Of a stretch of 11,897 bases of DNA, positions 1 through 6,624 are shown in pieces. The DNA is from CAYGUK01 sp964352985 (GTDB lineage: Bacteria; Pseudomonadota; Gammaproteobacteria; JAHCLG01). A program made the position numbers and the translations under genes. The first letter of the stretch is position 1; each line of letters starts with the position of its first letter. Location of the stretch: positions 1-11,897 of the forward strand of contig CAYGUK010000116.1 of NCBI GenBank assembly GCA_964352985.1, in the 5' to 3' direction. The notes beneath the pieces were generated by a model that saw nothing but the letters and a program-made list of their open reading frames with translations, searched no databases and was not told the origin of the DNA.

Positions 1-1
1 A

Positions 2-820
2 CGCTGGATGGTATTAAAAGGTTGGGTTGATAAAGCAAAACAAATTTTAAGTAAAATAAGAAGCAATAAAAATATCGATGAAGAGCTCGCCGAGATTAAA
101 CGCTCAATCAAAGAAAAAGATTCAACAAAATCACAATGGCGTATTTTATTCAAAAAATGGTTAAGACCGGCTTTACTTATTGGTTTTGGTTTGGCTTTTT
201 TACAACAAATGACGGGCATTAACACAATTATCTATTACGCCCCCTCCATTTTTAATATGGCAGGGTTCGCTTCCACTAAAAATGCCATTTTGGCAACGTC
301 AGTCGTTGGGGTGGTTAATGTCATCGCAACGTTGATTGCTATTCCCTTAGTTGATAGAGTCGGCAGACGCCCCTTATTGCTATGTGGTCTTGCCGGCATG
401 GCCGCAGCGTTATTTATTCTTGGACTCGCGTTTAAACTTCCTCATGGTAACCCAGCTATTCAATGGATAACCTTATTATCCATGTTACTTTACATCATTT
501 GTTTTGCCATGAGTTTAGGTATTATTGTTTGGATAATTTTATCTGAAGTATTCCCCTTAGTGATTCGAGGTATGGGCATGAGTATCGCAACAGCGGCCAC
601 TTGGGGATTCAATTTTATCGTCACATTTACCTTCATGATCCTCATCAATAGCCTAGGCACTAGTGGTACTTTTTGGCTTTATGCGCTATTATGCGTCGCC
701 GGTTTTGTCTTTGTTTATTTCATCGTACCAGAAACGAAAGGCATTACCCTGGAATATATTGAGGCCAATTTACGCTTAGGTAAAAGTGCTCGTGAATTAG
801 GCTTACCCAAAAAAATTTAG
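2..820 (+). CDS. Sugar-porter family MFS transporter, C-terminal part (5' end outside window)
   Basis: Inner-membrane sugar/H+ symporter of the major facilitator superfamily, sugar porter group (XylE/GalP/GLUT type). The frame is open to the window edge, and the first visible residues, RWMVLKG, match the end of the family motif PESPRW(L)xxKG, so the gene starts upstream and the ATG at 8 is internal. In the 272 visible residues the second-half hallmarks appear in order: a charged cytoplasmic loop (about 10-50), QQMTGINTIIYY (68-79, substrate-binding helix 7), DRVGRR (118-123), SEVFPLVIRGMGMS (181-194) and PETKG (243-247) before a short cytoplasmic tail. About six hydrophobic helices are visible, as expected for the C-terminal half. 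It ends 15 nt before the SDR gene and probably shares its transcript. The family is clear. The substrate is not; a hexuronate or related sugar acid precursor is inferred from the neighbours only. Confidence 0.93.
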   Translation, partial: RWMVLKGWVDKAKQILSKIRSNKNIDEELAEIKRSIKEKDSTKSQWRILFKKWLRPALLIGFGLAFLQQMTGINTIIYYAPSIFNMAGFASTKNAILATSVVGVVNVIATLIAIPLVDRVGRRPLLLCGLAGMAAALFILGLAFKLPHGNPAIQWITLLSMLLYIICFAMSLGIIVWIILSEVFPLVIRGMGMSIATAATWGFNFIVTFTFMILINSLGTSGTFWLYALLCVAGFVFVYFIVPETKGITLEYIEANLRLGKSARELGLPKKI

Positions 821-835
821 AGGAGCGCCTACTTC

Positions 836-1630
836 ATGCTTAAGGGAAAGACAGTATTAATCACAGGCTCAACCACCGGAATTGGTAAGGCAACTGCAAA
901 ATATTGTGCCGAGATGGGAGCAAAAGTCATGATCCACGGTCGAAATAAAGATCGTGCGAAAGAAGTCTGTGATGAAATTGGTCATAACACTCAATTTGTC
1001 ATTGCAGAACTTGATGATGTCGATGCGCCAAAAAAAATTATCGATGCCACCATTGACGCTTATGGTGAAATTAATGGCCTTGTTAATAATGCTGGAATTT
1101 ATCCACGCAACGATATTCACACCGCAACAGTCGAAGATTTTAATCGCATTATGGCGATTAATTTACAAGCTCCATTATTTATTAGCCAACAAGCTGTTAA
1201 ACATTTTCTAAAGCAAGGTGGCGGTGCCATTGTTAACATTGGTTCGATCAACGCCTATTGCGGCCAAAATGATTTATTAATTTATTCAGCTTCCAAAGGC
1301 GGCTTAATGACGTTAACTCGAAATTTAGCAGAAAGTTTAGGCACAAAAAATATTCGAGTTAATCAAATTAACGCTGGCTGGACTGTCACTGAAACAGAAA
1401 AAGAAACACTGATGAAAACCGGGTTACCTGAAGATTTTCATACTCAAGTTTCCCCTCTTTTCGCACCAACACGCAAATTATACGTGCCTGAACAAGTCGC
1501 ACCTCATGTTGCGTTTTGGTTATCAGAATTATCAGCACCCGCAACAGGCCAAGTTTACGAAACTGAACAATATCCCGTGATAGGCCGTAACCACATTAAC
1601 CGTTTAACTTTTTATCAGGATTTAACATGA
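836..1630 (+). CDS. Classical short-chain dehydrogenase/reductase, probably acting in sugar-acid metabolism
   Basis: NAD(P)-dependent oxidoreductase of the SDR superfamily, 264 aa, cytosolic. It has the Rossmann motif TGSTTGIG (10-17), NNAG (84-87) and the catalytic tetrad N109, S137, Y150 and K154 (YSASK). A basic residue after the second beta strand (HGRN, R36) suggests NADP(H) preference, by family rule. The ATG at 836 has AGGAG 10 nt upstream. The stop overlaps the next start as ATGA at 1627-1630, so it is probably translationally coupled to the mannonate dehydratase. That context suggests reduction or oxidation of a uronate/aldonate, for example fructuronate to mannonate, which SDR-type enzymes perform in some bacteria. 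The C-terminus (GQVYETEQYPVIGRN, 238-252, plus about 12 residues) differs from the usual GQxxxVDGG ending and probably shapes the substrate pocket. The SDR call is firm; the substrate is inference. Confidence 0.9.
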   Translation: MLKGKTVLITGSTTGIGKATAKYCAEMGAKVMIHGRNKDRAKEVCDEIGHNTQFVIAELDDVDAPKKIIDATIDAYGEINGLVNNAGIYPRNDIHTATVEDFNRIMAINLQAPLFISQQAVKHFLKQGGGAIVNIGSINAYCGQNDLLIYSASKGGLMTLTRNLAESLGTKNIRVNQINAGWTVTETEKETLMKTGLPEDFHTQVSPLFAPTRKLYVPEQVAPHVAFWLSELSAPATGQVYETEQYPVIGRNHINRLTFYQDLT

Positions 1631-2835
1631 AAATAAAAGACGCCAAAGTTTTTGTTTGTTCCCCAGGACGTAACTTTGTTACGCTAAAAATTGTCACCGA
1701 TGAAGGCATTTATGGTATTGGTGATGCCACCTTAAATGGCCGTGAAAAATCAGTTGTCAGTTATTTAGAAGATCATATTATTCCCTGCCTCATTGGTCGT
1801 GACGCCAGTGAAATTGAAGATATTTGGCAATATTTTTATCGTGGTTGTTATTGGCGTCGTGGTCCTGTCACGATGGCTGCTATTGGTGCTGTCGATATGG
1901 CTTTATGGGATATCAAAGGTAAAGCGTTAAACACACCGGTTTACAATTTATTAGGGGGTAAATCACGCAAAGGTGTGATGGTTTATGGTCATGCAAATGG
2001 TAGTGATCTTGAACACACTATCGAAGAATTCGGTAAATATGTTGATATGGGATATTTAGCGATTCGTGCGCAATCAGGTGTGCCAGGTTTAAATTCAACA
2101 TATGGTGTCTCAAAAGATAAATTATTTTATGAACCAGCAAGTCGCGGTCTCCCAGAAGAAAATGAATGGTCAACTGAAAAATATTTAAATTTCGCGCCCA
2201 AATTATTTTCTAAATTACGTGATATTTATGGTGATGAGCCACATATTCTTCATGATTGTCACCATCGTTTAACACCAATAGAAGCGGCGAGACTCGGTAA
2301 AGAAGTCGAACCATTTCATTTATTTTGGTTAGAAGATACGGTGCAAGCTGAATTACAAGAAGGTTTTCGCATTATCCGCCAACACACGACAACACCTTTA
2401 GCTGTTGGTGAAATTTTTAATACTATATTTGATGCAACGACATTAATTACTGAACAGTTAATCGATTACATTCGCACAACGGTGTTACATGCTGGCGGTA
2501 TCACCCCCATGAAAAAAATTGCATCACTTGCTGAAATTTATCATGTCAAAACTGGATGCCATGGTGCAACAGATTTATCCCCTATTAATATGGCAGCTTG
2601 TTTGCATTTTGATATGGCGATCAATAATTTTGGTGTGCAAGAATATATGCGTCACACAGAAGAAACGGATAACGTTTTCACACATGATTATTATTTCGAA
2701 AAAGGTTATTTATATCCAGGTGATAAACCTGGTCTTGGTGTCGATTTTGATGAAAAATTAGCGGCTAAATTTCCGTATGAACCCGCTTATTTACCAGTAA
2801 ATCGTAAACTTGATGGCACCATGTTTAATTGGTAA
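1627..2835 (+). CDS. manD: D-mannonate dehydratase, enolase superfamily (ManD/RspA type)
   Basis: Mg-dependent dehydratase converting D-mannonate to 2-keto-3-deoxy-D-gluconate; 402 aa, full family length. It aligns by eye along its length with E. coli RspA and the ManD family, for example CPGRNFVTLK-like residues 11-21, GDATLNGRE (32-40), YWRRGPVTM (75-83) and the C-terminal NW. Metal ligands D210, E236 and E262, catalytic Y159 and R147, H212 and the acid H312 are all present at family positions. H312 sits in CHGATDLSP, with Ala two residues after the His where RspA has Pro. From memory, that difference tracks with efficient mannonate dehydratases. The start overlaps the SDR stop (ATGA) and AGGA lies 6 nt upstream. 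KDG kinase and aldolase, needed to finish the pathway, are not in the window. The family is certain; D-mannonate as main substrate is likely, with D-gluconate or weak promiscuous activity as the alternative. Confidence 0.93.
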   Translation: MKIKDAKVFVCSPGRNFVTLKIVTDEGIYGIGDATLNGREKSVVSYLEDHIIPCLIGRDASEIEDIWQYFYRGCYWRRGPVTMAAIGAVDMALWDIKGKALNTPVYNLLGGKSRKGVMVYGHANGSDLEHTIEEFGKYVDMGYLAIRAQSGVPGLNSTYGVSKDKLFYEPASRGLPEENEWSTEKYLNFAPKLFSKLRDIYGDEPHILHDCHHRLTPIEAARLGKEVEPFHLFWLEDTVQAELQEGFRIIRQHTTTPLAVGEIFNTIFDATTLITEQLIDYIRTTVLHAGGITPMKKIASLAEIYHVKTGCHGATDLSPINMAACLHFDMAINNFGVQEYMRHTEETDNVFTHDYYFEKGYLYPGDKPGLGVDFDEKLAAKFPYEPAYLPVNRKLDGTMFNW

Positions 2836-2846
2836 GAGGTTTTAAA

Positions 2847-3179
2847 ATGAAAAGAATAATGTGCAAGAGTAAAATTCATCGTGCTACGGTGACACAAACT
2901 GATATTAATTATAATGGTTCAATCACTATCGATAAAACCTTAATGGAACGTGCTGATCTAGTGGAATTTGAGCAAGTGCAAATTTGTAATATCACCAATG
3001 GTCAACGTTTTACAACTTATGTCATTGCTGGTGAACCCGATAGTAAAATCATCGGCATCAATGGCGCAGCGGCTCGCTTGGCTGCAGTGGGTGATTTAGT
3101 CATCATTTTATCTTTTGCGGAATTTGATGATAAAGAACTAAAAGATTTCTCTCCTACTTTTATTCAGATGGAAGATTAA
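2847..3179 (+). CDS. panD: Aspartate 1-decarboxylase proenzyme
   Basis: Pyruvoyl-dependent enzyme making beta-alanine from L-aspartate for pantothenate and CoA synthesis. The 110-aa proenzyme self-cleaves between G24 and S25 (NYNGSITID), and S25 becomes the pyruvoyl group. Other conserved residues are in register: K9, H11, R54, T57, Y58 and NGAAAR (72-77). The ATG at 2847 is chosen because MKRIMCKSKIHRATVT matches the family N-terminus and AAGAGG lies 7 nt upstream; an in-frame TTG at 2829 would add six unconserved residues inside the previous gene. It is slightly shorter than typical family members (about 117-136 aa) but keeps the whole core. It begins 11 nt after the mannonate dehydratase stop, so co-transcription is likely although the pathways are unrelated. 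No panB or panC is visible. Confidence 0.97.
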   Translation: MKRIMCKSKIHRATVTQTDINYNGSITIDKTLMERADLVEFEQVQICNITNGQRFTTYVIAGEPDSKIIGINGAAARLAAVGDLVIILSFAEFDDKELKDFSPTFIQMED

Positions 3180-3191
3180 TTTATATTTCTG

Positions 3192-3255
3192 TAAAAGCCT
3201 TAGTTTAAAGTGTTATGACTGCATTTTTGCAACGATTAACATGCTAAGGCTTTTA
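3192..3255. repeat. 12-bp perfect inverted repeat at the panD/methyltransferase convergence
   Basis: TAAAAGCCTTAG (3192-3203) and CTAAGGCTTTTA (3244-3255) are exact reverse complements separated by 40 nt. Within the loop, TGCATTTTTGCA (3220-3231) forms a small 4-bp hairpin. The right arm lies inside the 3' end of the methyltransferase gene and the left arm just past panD. It may be a poor bidirectional terminator between convergent genes, but the loop is long and there is no clean U-tract after the stem, so function is uncertain. Confidence 0.5.
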
Positions 3256-4019
3256 TCTGCTTTAAATTTCTCACCATTAAAATCAAGTAATTTTATTATT
3301 TCAAATCCATTATTATTTAATAGCAATTTTAATTGCCCTAATTTATATAGTTGTAAACTAAAACGATTAGTTTTAATTTCAGGTTTTTCACCTTCTCTGA
3401 CAATCGTATAATGATCATGTGATGTTAATAACCCTTTTTCGCGATCGATTTCGGAATGTTGATTATTTTCAATTTGAATATTATCGACAACGGTTTTTAT
3501 TTCCATCGTAAATTGTTTAATCACATCATCCGTTATCGCTTCAAGATTGAAAATATCGAAAACATAAATGCCACCTGCAAGTAAATTTGCGCGTATATTC
3601 TTTAGTGCTATATGGAAATCGAATTGACTTAAATGACCTATTGCATTGAATATTGTGATCACTGCATCAAAGTGACCGACTTTAACATTTCGCATATCGC
3701 CCGTTAAAAAAGTAATCGCTTGATTTAAGTGTTTAGCTTTATTGCGAGCAATATCAATTAAGCCTGGACTAAAATCACTGCCTACTATTTCAAAACCTTG
3801 TTCATTTAAATAAAAAACTTGTGATCCCGTACCACAAGTCATGTCTAAAACTGATTTGACGTTTTGTTCTTTTAATAATGTTGCGATTAAGGCGTTTTTT
3901 GTAACTGTTTCTTTATTAATATTATGCGCATCGAAAAATGCGGGTAATTGTTGATATTCAATTGGTAAACCTAAATATAAACTATTATTTTTATTGTCCA
4001 CAGTTGAATTAATACTCAC
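3213..4019 (-). CDS. Class I SAM-dependent methyltransferase, glycine/sarcosine N-methyltransferase-like
   Basis: Cytosolic methyltransferase, 268 aa, with a Rossmann-like SAM fold. Motif I is VLDMTCGTGSQ (57-67), the ribose-binding acidic residue is D82 (GSDFS), motif II is TGDMR (106-110), then FDAVITIFNAIGHL (117-130) and LLAGGIYVFDIFN (146-158). The C-terminal half carries a beta-rich region as in GNMT-like enzymes. The substrate cannot be told. The start is GTG at 4019; no ATG lies before motif I. No Shine-Dalgarno sequence is visible, only an A-rich stretch with a run of nine A, so translation may rely on coupling to the upstream gene, whose stop is 23 nt away. It converges with panD. 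The gene is convincing from its motifs; the exact start is less certain. Confidence 0.85.
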   Translation of the reverse strand: MSINSTVDNKNNSLYLGLPIEYQQLPAFFDAHNINKETVTKNALIATLLKEQNVKSVLDMTCGTGSQVFYLNEQGFEIVGSDFSPGLIDIARNKAKHLNQAITFLTGDMRNVKVGHFDAVITIFNAIGHLSQFDFHIALKNIRANLLAGGIYVFDIFNLEAITDDVIKQFTMEIKTVVDNIQIENNQHSEIDREKGLLTSHDHYTIVREGEKPEIKTNRFSLQLYKLGQLKLLLNNNGFEIIKLLDFNGEKFKADKSLSMLIVAKMQS

Positions 4020-4042
4020 TATTTTTTTTTAATTAAAGTCGG

Positions 4043-4765
4043 TTATCGAGTGTGTGACCGCTGCTGTCTAGAAGCAGCAGTAGAATCTTGTTCTTTTCCA
4101 AGTTGTTGGGTACTGGGTTGTAATGTTGATTGATCTTCAGATGCCTCATCCTTAGATGAGCCACTGGGTTCTCTCTCCTTACCTTTAGCTGAAGCCATAT
4201 CATCTTTCGCGGCAAATCTTTTTTGTTCTTTTTCGTATAATTCACGTCTAGAATCAACATGCTCCATAAAATTTTCATCACCTTTCTTAAGGCCATGATA
4301 TTCGTTATGGCAATCCCGATACCAATTAGCAACATCTGATCCAATATTATGTGCCACATTTGACATCTTATAACCAAATTCACGTATAGTTCGTTGTGGA
4401 TGTATAAGTAACTCTTTCAAATCTCTACCAGTATCTATAAAAGATGTTATTGCTTGTTTAGCTGCTGCGGGAGCTTTAACAAGTGCGTTTTTCATATGCT
4501 CTCTTAACCCCAAGCTACTAACAGTCGTATCTTTCAAATCACGATCTGGTCCCTTCGGCAAATCTGGCATTTTCTTTTCAGAGTTAGAGGGTGTTTTTGT
4601 AACCTTCTCTTTCTGATCATCAGCTACTTCTTCTTTTTTAGCAGGTGATGGTGTTCCAGCTTGTCGTTGCAATGCTGCGGCTTCTGCTTCAGCTGCAGCT
4701 GCAGCTTTCTCTTTATCTTTATCTTTATCTAATTGTTCTTTAGTTGTACCACTACCCTGAGACAT
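4043..4765 (-). CDS. Unrecognised 240-aa charged, low-complexity protein; possible secreted effector
   Basis: No family was recognised. Three zones are visible. Residues 1-80 are hydrophilic and low complexity, with KDKDKDKEK followed by an Ala/Glu run (21-31) and Lys/Glu/Pro-rich sequence. Residues 85-185 look helical and more ordered, with LREHMKNALVKAPAAAKQA, LKELLIHPQRTIREFGYK and NVAHNIGSDVANWYRD, ending in a Glu/Lys/Arg helix. Residues 190-240 are polar and rich in Ser, Gln and Glu, with a basic last segment (SRQQRSHTR). There is no signal peptide or membrane helix. The ATG at 4765 has GGGAGAG about 5 nt upstream, which supports a real gene. The make-up resembles type IV secretion effectors of Legionellales, but that is a guess from composition; a structural or nucleoid-associated role is equally open. 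The methyltransferase follows 23 nt downstream and may be co-transcribed. Upstream lies an unusual inverted-repeat segment. Confidence 0.7.
   Translation of the reverse strand: MSQGSGTTKEQLDKDKDKEKAAAAAEAEAAALQRQAGTPSPAKKEEVADDQKEKVTKTPSNSEKKMPDLPKGPDRDLKDTTVSSLGLREHMKNALVKAPAAAKQAITSFIDTGRDLKELLIHPQRTIREFGYKMSNVAHNIGSDVANWYRDCHNEYHGLKKGDENFMEHVDSRRELYEKEQKRFAAKDDMASAKGKEREPSGSSKDEASEDQSTLQPSTQQLGKEQDSTAASRQQRSHTR
4691..4728. repeat. Hexanucleotide tandem repeats inside the unknown gene
   Basis: CTTTAT occurs three times in a row at 4711-4728, preceded by the variant CTTTCT at 4705-4710. Next to it are AGCTGC repeats at about 4691-4706. They encode the Lys-Asp and Ala-rich stretches near residues 13-30. 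Because units are 6 bp, slippage would change length without shifting the frame. Confidence 0.7.
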
Positions 4766-4801
4766 AATACTCTCCCGAAAAAGTTATTTAGGATAAATCA
4801 G

Positions 4802-4814
4802 ACACGATCCGTGT
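4802..4814. promoter_or_regulatory. Palindrome with an embedded GATC in the leader of the unknown gene
   Basis: ACACG-ATC-CGTGT is a perfect 5-bp dyad with a 3-nt centre and contains a GATC at 4806-4809. It lies within the 22-nt block that interrupts the left inverted repeat, about 37 nt upstream of the ATG at 4765. It could be a protein-binding site or a small RNA hairpin. Dam is encoded in this window, so the site could be methylated, but no regulatory role is shown. Confidence 0.35.
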
Positions 4815-4832
4815 AGAAAGAACTTATCTTTA

Positions 4833-4838
4833 ATTATA
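4833..4838 (-). promoter_or_regulatory. Candidate -10 box for the unknown gene
   Basis: On the minus strand this reads TATAAT, a perfect sigma-70 -10 hexamer, and would place transcription start near 4826, about 60 nt upstream of the ATG. No good -35 hexamer is found at 16-18 nt. A second perfect TATAAT lies at 4885-4890 with an equally poor -35. Either may be the promoter; in AT-rich DNA both may also be chance. Confidence 0.3.
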
Positions 4839-4939
4839 GGTTAGTTTGTGAGTAATCGCATACAATCATACCAAATATCAGCGCATTATAAAACCTAATT
4901 TCTACTAGAATTATGGTCTAAAGATAAGTGATTTATCCT

Positions 4940-5056
4940 TAAAATGACTATAAAAACGCGGCATAATACACTGAATAAGATAACTTATTGTATTATAGAT
5001 ATTTTACCAATAATTCATTATTGACTTGCTGCTACTGAAAAAAAAACAATCACTTA
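4940..5056. other. AT-rich non-coding stretch with two hairpins downstream of the peptide transporter
   Basis: This is the part of the 291-nt gap (4766-5056) outside the inverted-repeat segment. It holds an 8-bp stem ATAATACA / TGTATTAT (4963-4970 and 4989-4996) that continues inward as ATAAG / CTTAT (4975-4979 and 4984-4988) after a 4-nt bulge. It also holds CAATAAT-TC-ATTATTG (5008-5023). On the minus strand the first stem is followed at 5 nt by a short T run (GTTTTT), and nine T follow the transporter stop at about 5038-5046. One of these may end the transporter transcript, but none is a textbook terminator. Confidence 0.35.
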
Positions 5057-6517
5057 CTACGATTTATTCAATAACCGTTTTAAATACGGCGTAATAATCA
5101 CTAATGCCACGCCAACACTAATCGTTATATGCCCAAAAATATCAAATGCATGGCCATAAATATGCGCCGTAATAATAGGATCTGTCACGTCTTTAGGAAT
5201 CGCCGCTATTTTAGCTAGTTGACCCGCAATAGAAGTTGCTGCCGCAATCGCAAAAAACCAAGTCCCCATTAACATGCCCCGTAATTTAGGAGGTGCTAAT
5301 AAGCTGACCATAGCTAAACCAATTGGTGATAAACATAACTCACCAAAAGTTTGCACCGCATAACTCAACACTACCCACAAAACCGAAGCCTGGTTTGTTA
5401 AACTAACCATTGAAGTACTTATCGATAAAATATAATAACCTAAGCCCATAAAAATAATGCCAAGGGCAAATTTCATGGGCATTGTAGGTTCGAGGTTTCG
5501 ACGAGCTAATACATTCCATAATTTTAATGCGACAGGCGTTAATAAAATAATAAAAATTGGATTTAACGCCCACATAGCACTGGCGGGTAAGCCAAAACCA
5601 AAATATTTTAATTTAACATCTCTAGCAATATATAACGTTAAACTCATGGGTGCTTGTTGATATAAAGCCCAAAAAGCAATCGAAAATATAATGAGTAAAA
5701 GACAGACTAATAATTTTCGTCTATCAACACCTTGGTAATGTTTAAGGCTTTGCCAAATAATATAAACACAGATAATGGCACCAAATATTATCATAATTAA
5801 ATTAACAATATTGGGACGAGTTAATACCCAATACGCAGGAATTAACCCAATCGCAATTAACACCAAAAATAAAATTTTAAGCGTTATTGGGGCACTTCTC
5901 GCATAATAAATTTTACCACTTTGCGCCATTTCACTGTAAACAGTTTTCAAACCACCACGAAAAACAAAAAGGCCGACCACCATCGACAGACCCGCAATAA
6001 AAAACGAATAATCCCAACCAAAATATTTTGCGACAAAGCCACTCGCAATAACACCAACTAAACCGCCAGTATTGATGCCTACATAAAAAATCGTAAATCC
6101 GCGTTCTCGTCTCGGATCAACTTCATTATAAAATGTGCCTAACAAGGTTGAAATATTGGGTTTTAAAAAACCATTACCAAAAGAAACTAAAGCAAAACCA
6201 AAATACATGTAAGATTCTTTATGAATGAGTAAACAAAAATACCCAGCACCCAATAAAACCGCACCTAACGAAATCGAATTGACATAACCCAAAACTCTAT
6301 CGGCAATATAGCCACCAACAACGGGGGAACCTAACAATAAACAATTAAAGGCAGCATAAACTAAATATGCTTTTTCATCGCTAAATAATAAGGTTTTCGT
6401 CATAAACAAAACAAGAACAGATTGCACGGCATAATACGCAAATCGTTCCCACATTTCAGTCATGAATAAATATTTTAGTGAGTGCGGTTGCTTTTCCGGC
6501 GTCATTGTTTGCTGCAT
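5057..6517 (-). CDS. POT-family (proton-dependent) di-/tripeptide transporter
   Basis: Inner-membrane peptide/H+ symporter of the POT/PTR2 family, 486 aa with about 14 hydrophobic helices. The hallmark ExxERFxYY is EMWERFAYY (21-29) in helix 1. GGYIADRVLGY (68-78) and FYVGINTGGLVG (144-155) match the two PTR2 signatures, and GNGFLKPNIS (114-123) is also typical. The frame extends back to a TTG at 6649, but the extra 44 residues are hydrophilic, unlike the family, and the family N-terminus begins shortly before the ERF motif. The ATG at 6517 is therefore preferred, with AGGG about 11 nt upstream; the ATG at 6505 is possible. Stops TAG and TAA are in tandem. Uptake of short peptides would suit an amino-acid-consuming, host-associated bacterium. 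It is transcribed divergently from dam. Exact peptide specificity is unknown. Confidence 0.95.
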   Translation of the reverse strand: MQQTMTPEKQPHSLKYLFMTEMWERFAYYAVQSVLVLFMTKTLLFSDEKAYLVYAAFNCLLLGSPVVGGYIADRVLGYVNSISLGAVLLGAGYFCLLIHKESYMYFGFALVSFGNGFLKPNISTLLGTFYNEVDPRRERGFTIFYVGINTGGLVGVIASGFVAKYFGWDYSFFIAGLSMVVGLFVFRGGLKTVYSEMAQSGKIYYARSAPITLKILFLVLIAIGLIPAYWVLTRPNIVNLIMIIFGAIICVYIIWQSLKHYQGVDRRKLLVCLLLIIFSIAFWALYQQAPMSLTLYIARDVKLKYFGFGLPASAMWALNPIFIILLTPVALKLWNVLARRNLEPTMPMKFALGIIFMGLGYYILSISTSMVSLTNQASVLWVVLSYAVQTFGELCLSPIGLAMVSLLAPPKLRGMLMGTWFFAIAAATSIAGQLAKIAAIPKDVTDPIITAHIYGHAFDIFGHITISVGVALVIITPYLKRLLNKS

Positions 6518-6600
6518 GTAATACTGTACCCTGTTTAACTTTCTAATATTGCATTTAAGTTGAAGTGGCGGTTTGTGATGAAAGACAATAGAAAAAACGC

Positions 6601-6624
6601 ATTCATTGTTTTCACTCAATGAAT
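6601..6624. repeat. 8-bp hairpin in the presumed leader of the peptide transporter gene
   Basis: ATTCATTG (6601-6608) and CAATGAAT (6617-6624) are exact reverse complements with an 8-nt loop. It lies 84 nt upstream of the chosen transporter start. It could be an operator or a leader hairpin; the stem is AT-rich and weak. Confidence 0.35.

Larger units (their letters stand above)
4790..4939. repeat. About 150-bp segment bounded by inverted repeats; MITE-like element or structured leader
   Basis: AGGATAAATCA at 4790-4800 is the exact reverse complement of TGATTTATCCT at 4929-4939. Inside it, CTTATCTTTA at 4823-4832 is the reverse complement of TAAAGATAAG at 4919-4928. On the right the two parts are contiguous (21 bp, 4919-4939); on the left they are separated by 22 nt (4801-4822). 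The whole therefore looks like a 21-bp terminal inverted repeat with one arm interrupted. If the ends are taken as GGATAAATCA, both flanks show TTA (4788-4790 and 4939-4941), compatible with a 3-bp target duplication, but so short a match is weak. There is no coding capacity. It lies directly upstream of the unknown gene (start 4765), so it must contain that gene's promoter or leader. A non-mobile RNA structure is the alternative. Confidence 0.5.

Noticed and set aside
8..10. ATG at 8 as the true start of the sugar transporter
   Set aside because: The frame is open upstream and the preceding codons give RW, matching the family motif PESPRW, so the protein continues beyond the window.
2829..2846. 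Earlier TTG start for panD
   Set aside because: It would add six residues inside the mannonate dehydratase 3' end. The ATG at 2847 has a ribosome binding site and gives the conserved N-terminus with G24-S25 in register.
4060..4078. GCTGCT / AGCAGC hairpin near the end of the unknown gene, considered as a terminator
   Set aside because: It lies inside the coding region over Ala/Gln codons and has no following T-run on either strand.
4033..4383. 116-codon minus-strand open frame overlapping the unknown gene
   Set aside because: It lies in another frame within 4043-4765, has no ribosome binding site evidence, and its translation shows no domain. The longer frame has a good Shine-Dalgarno sequence.
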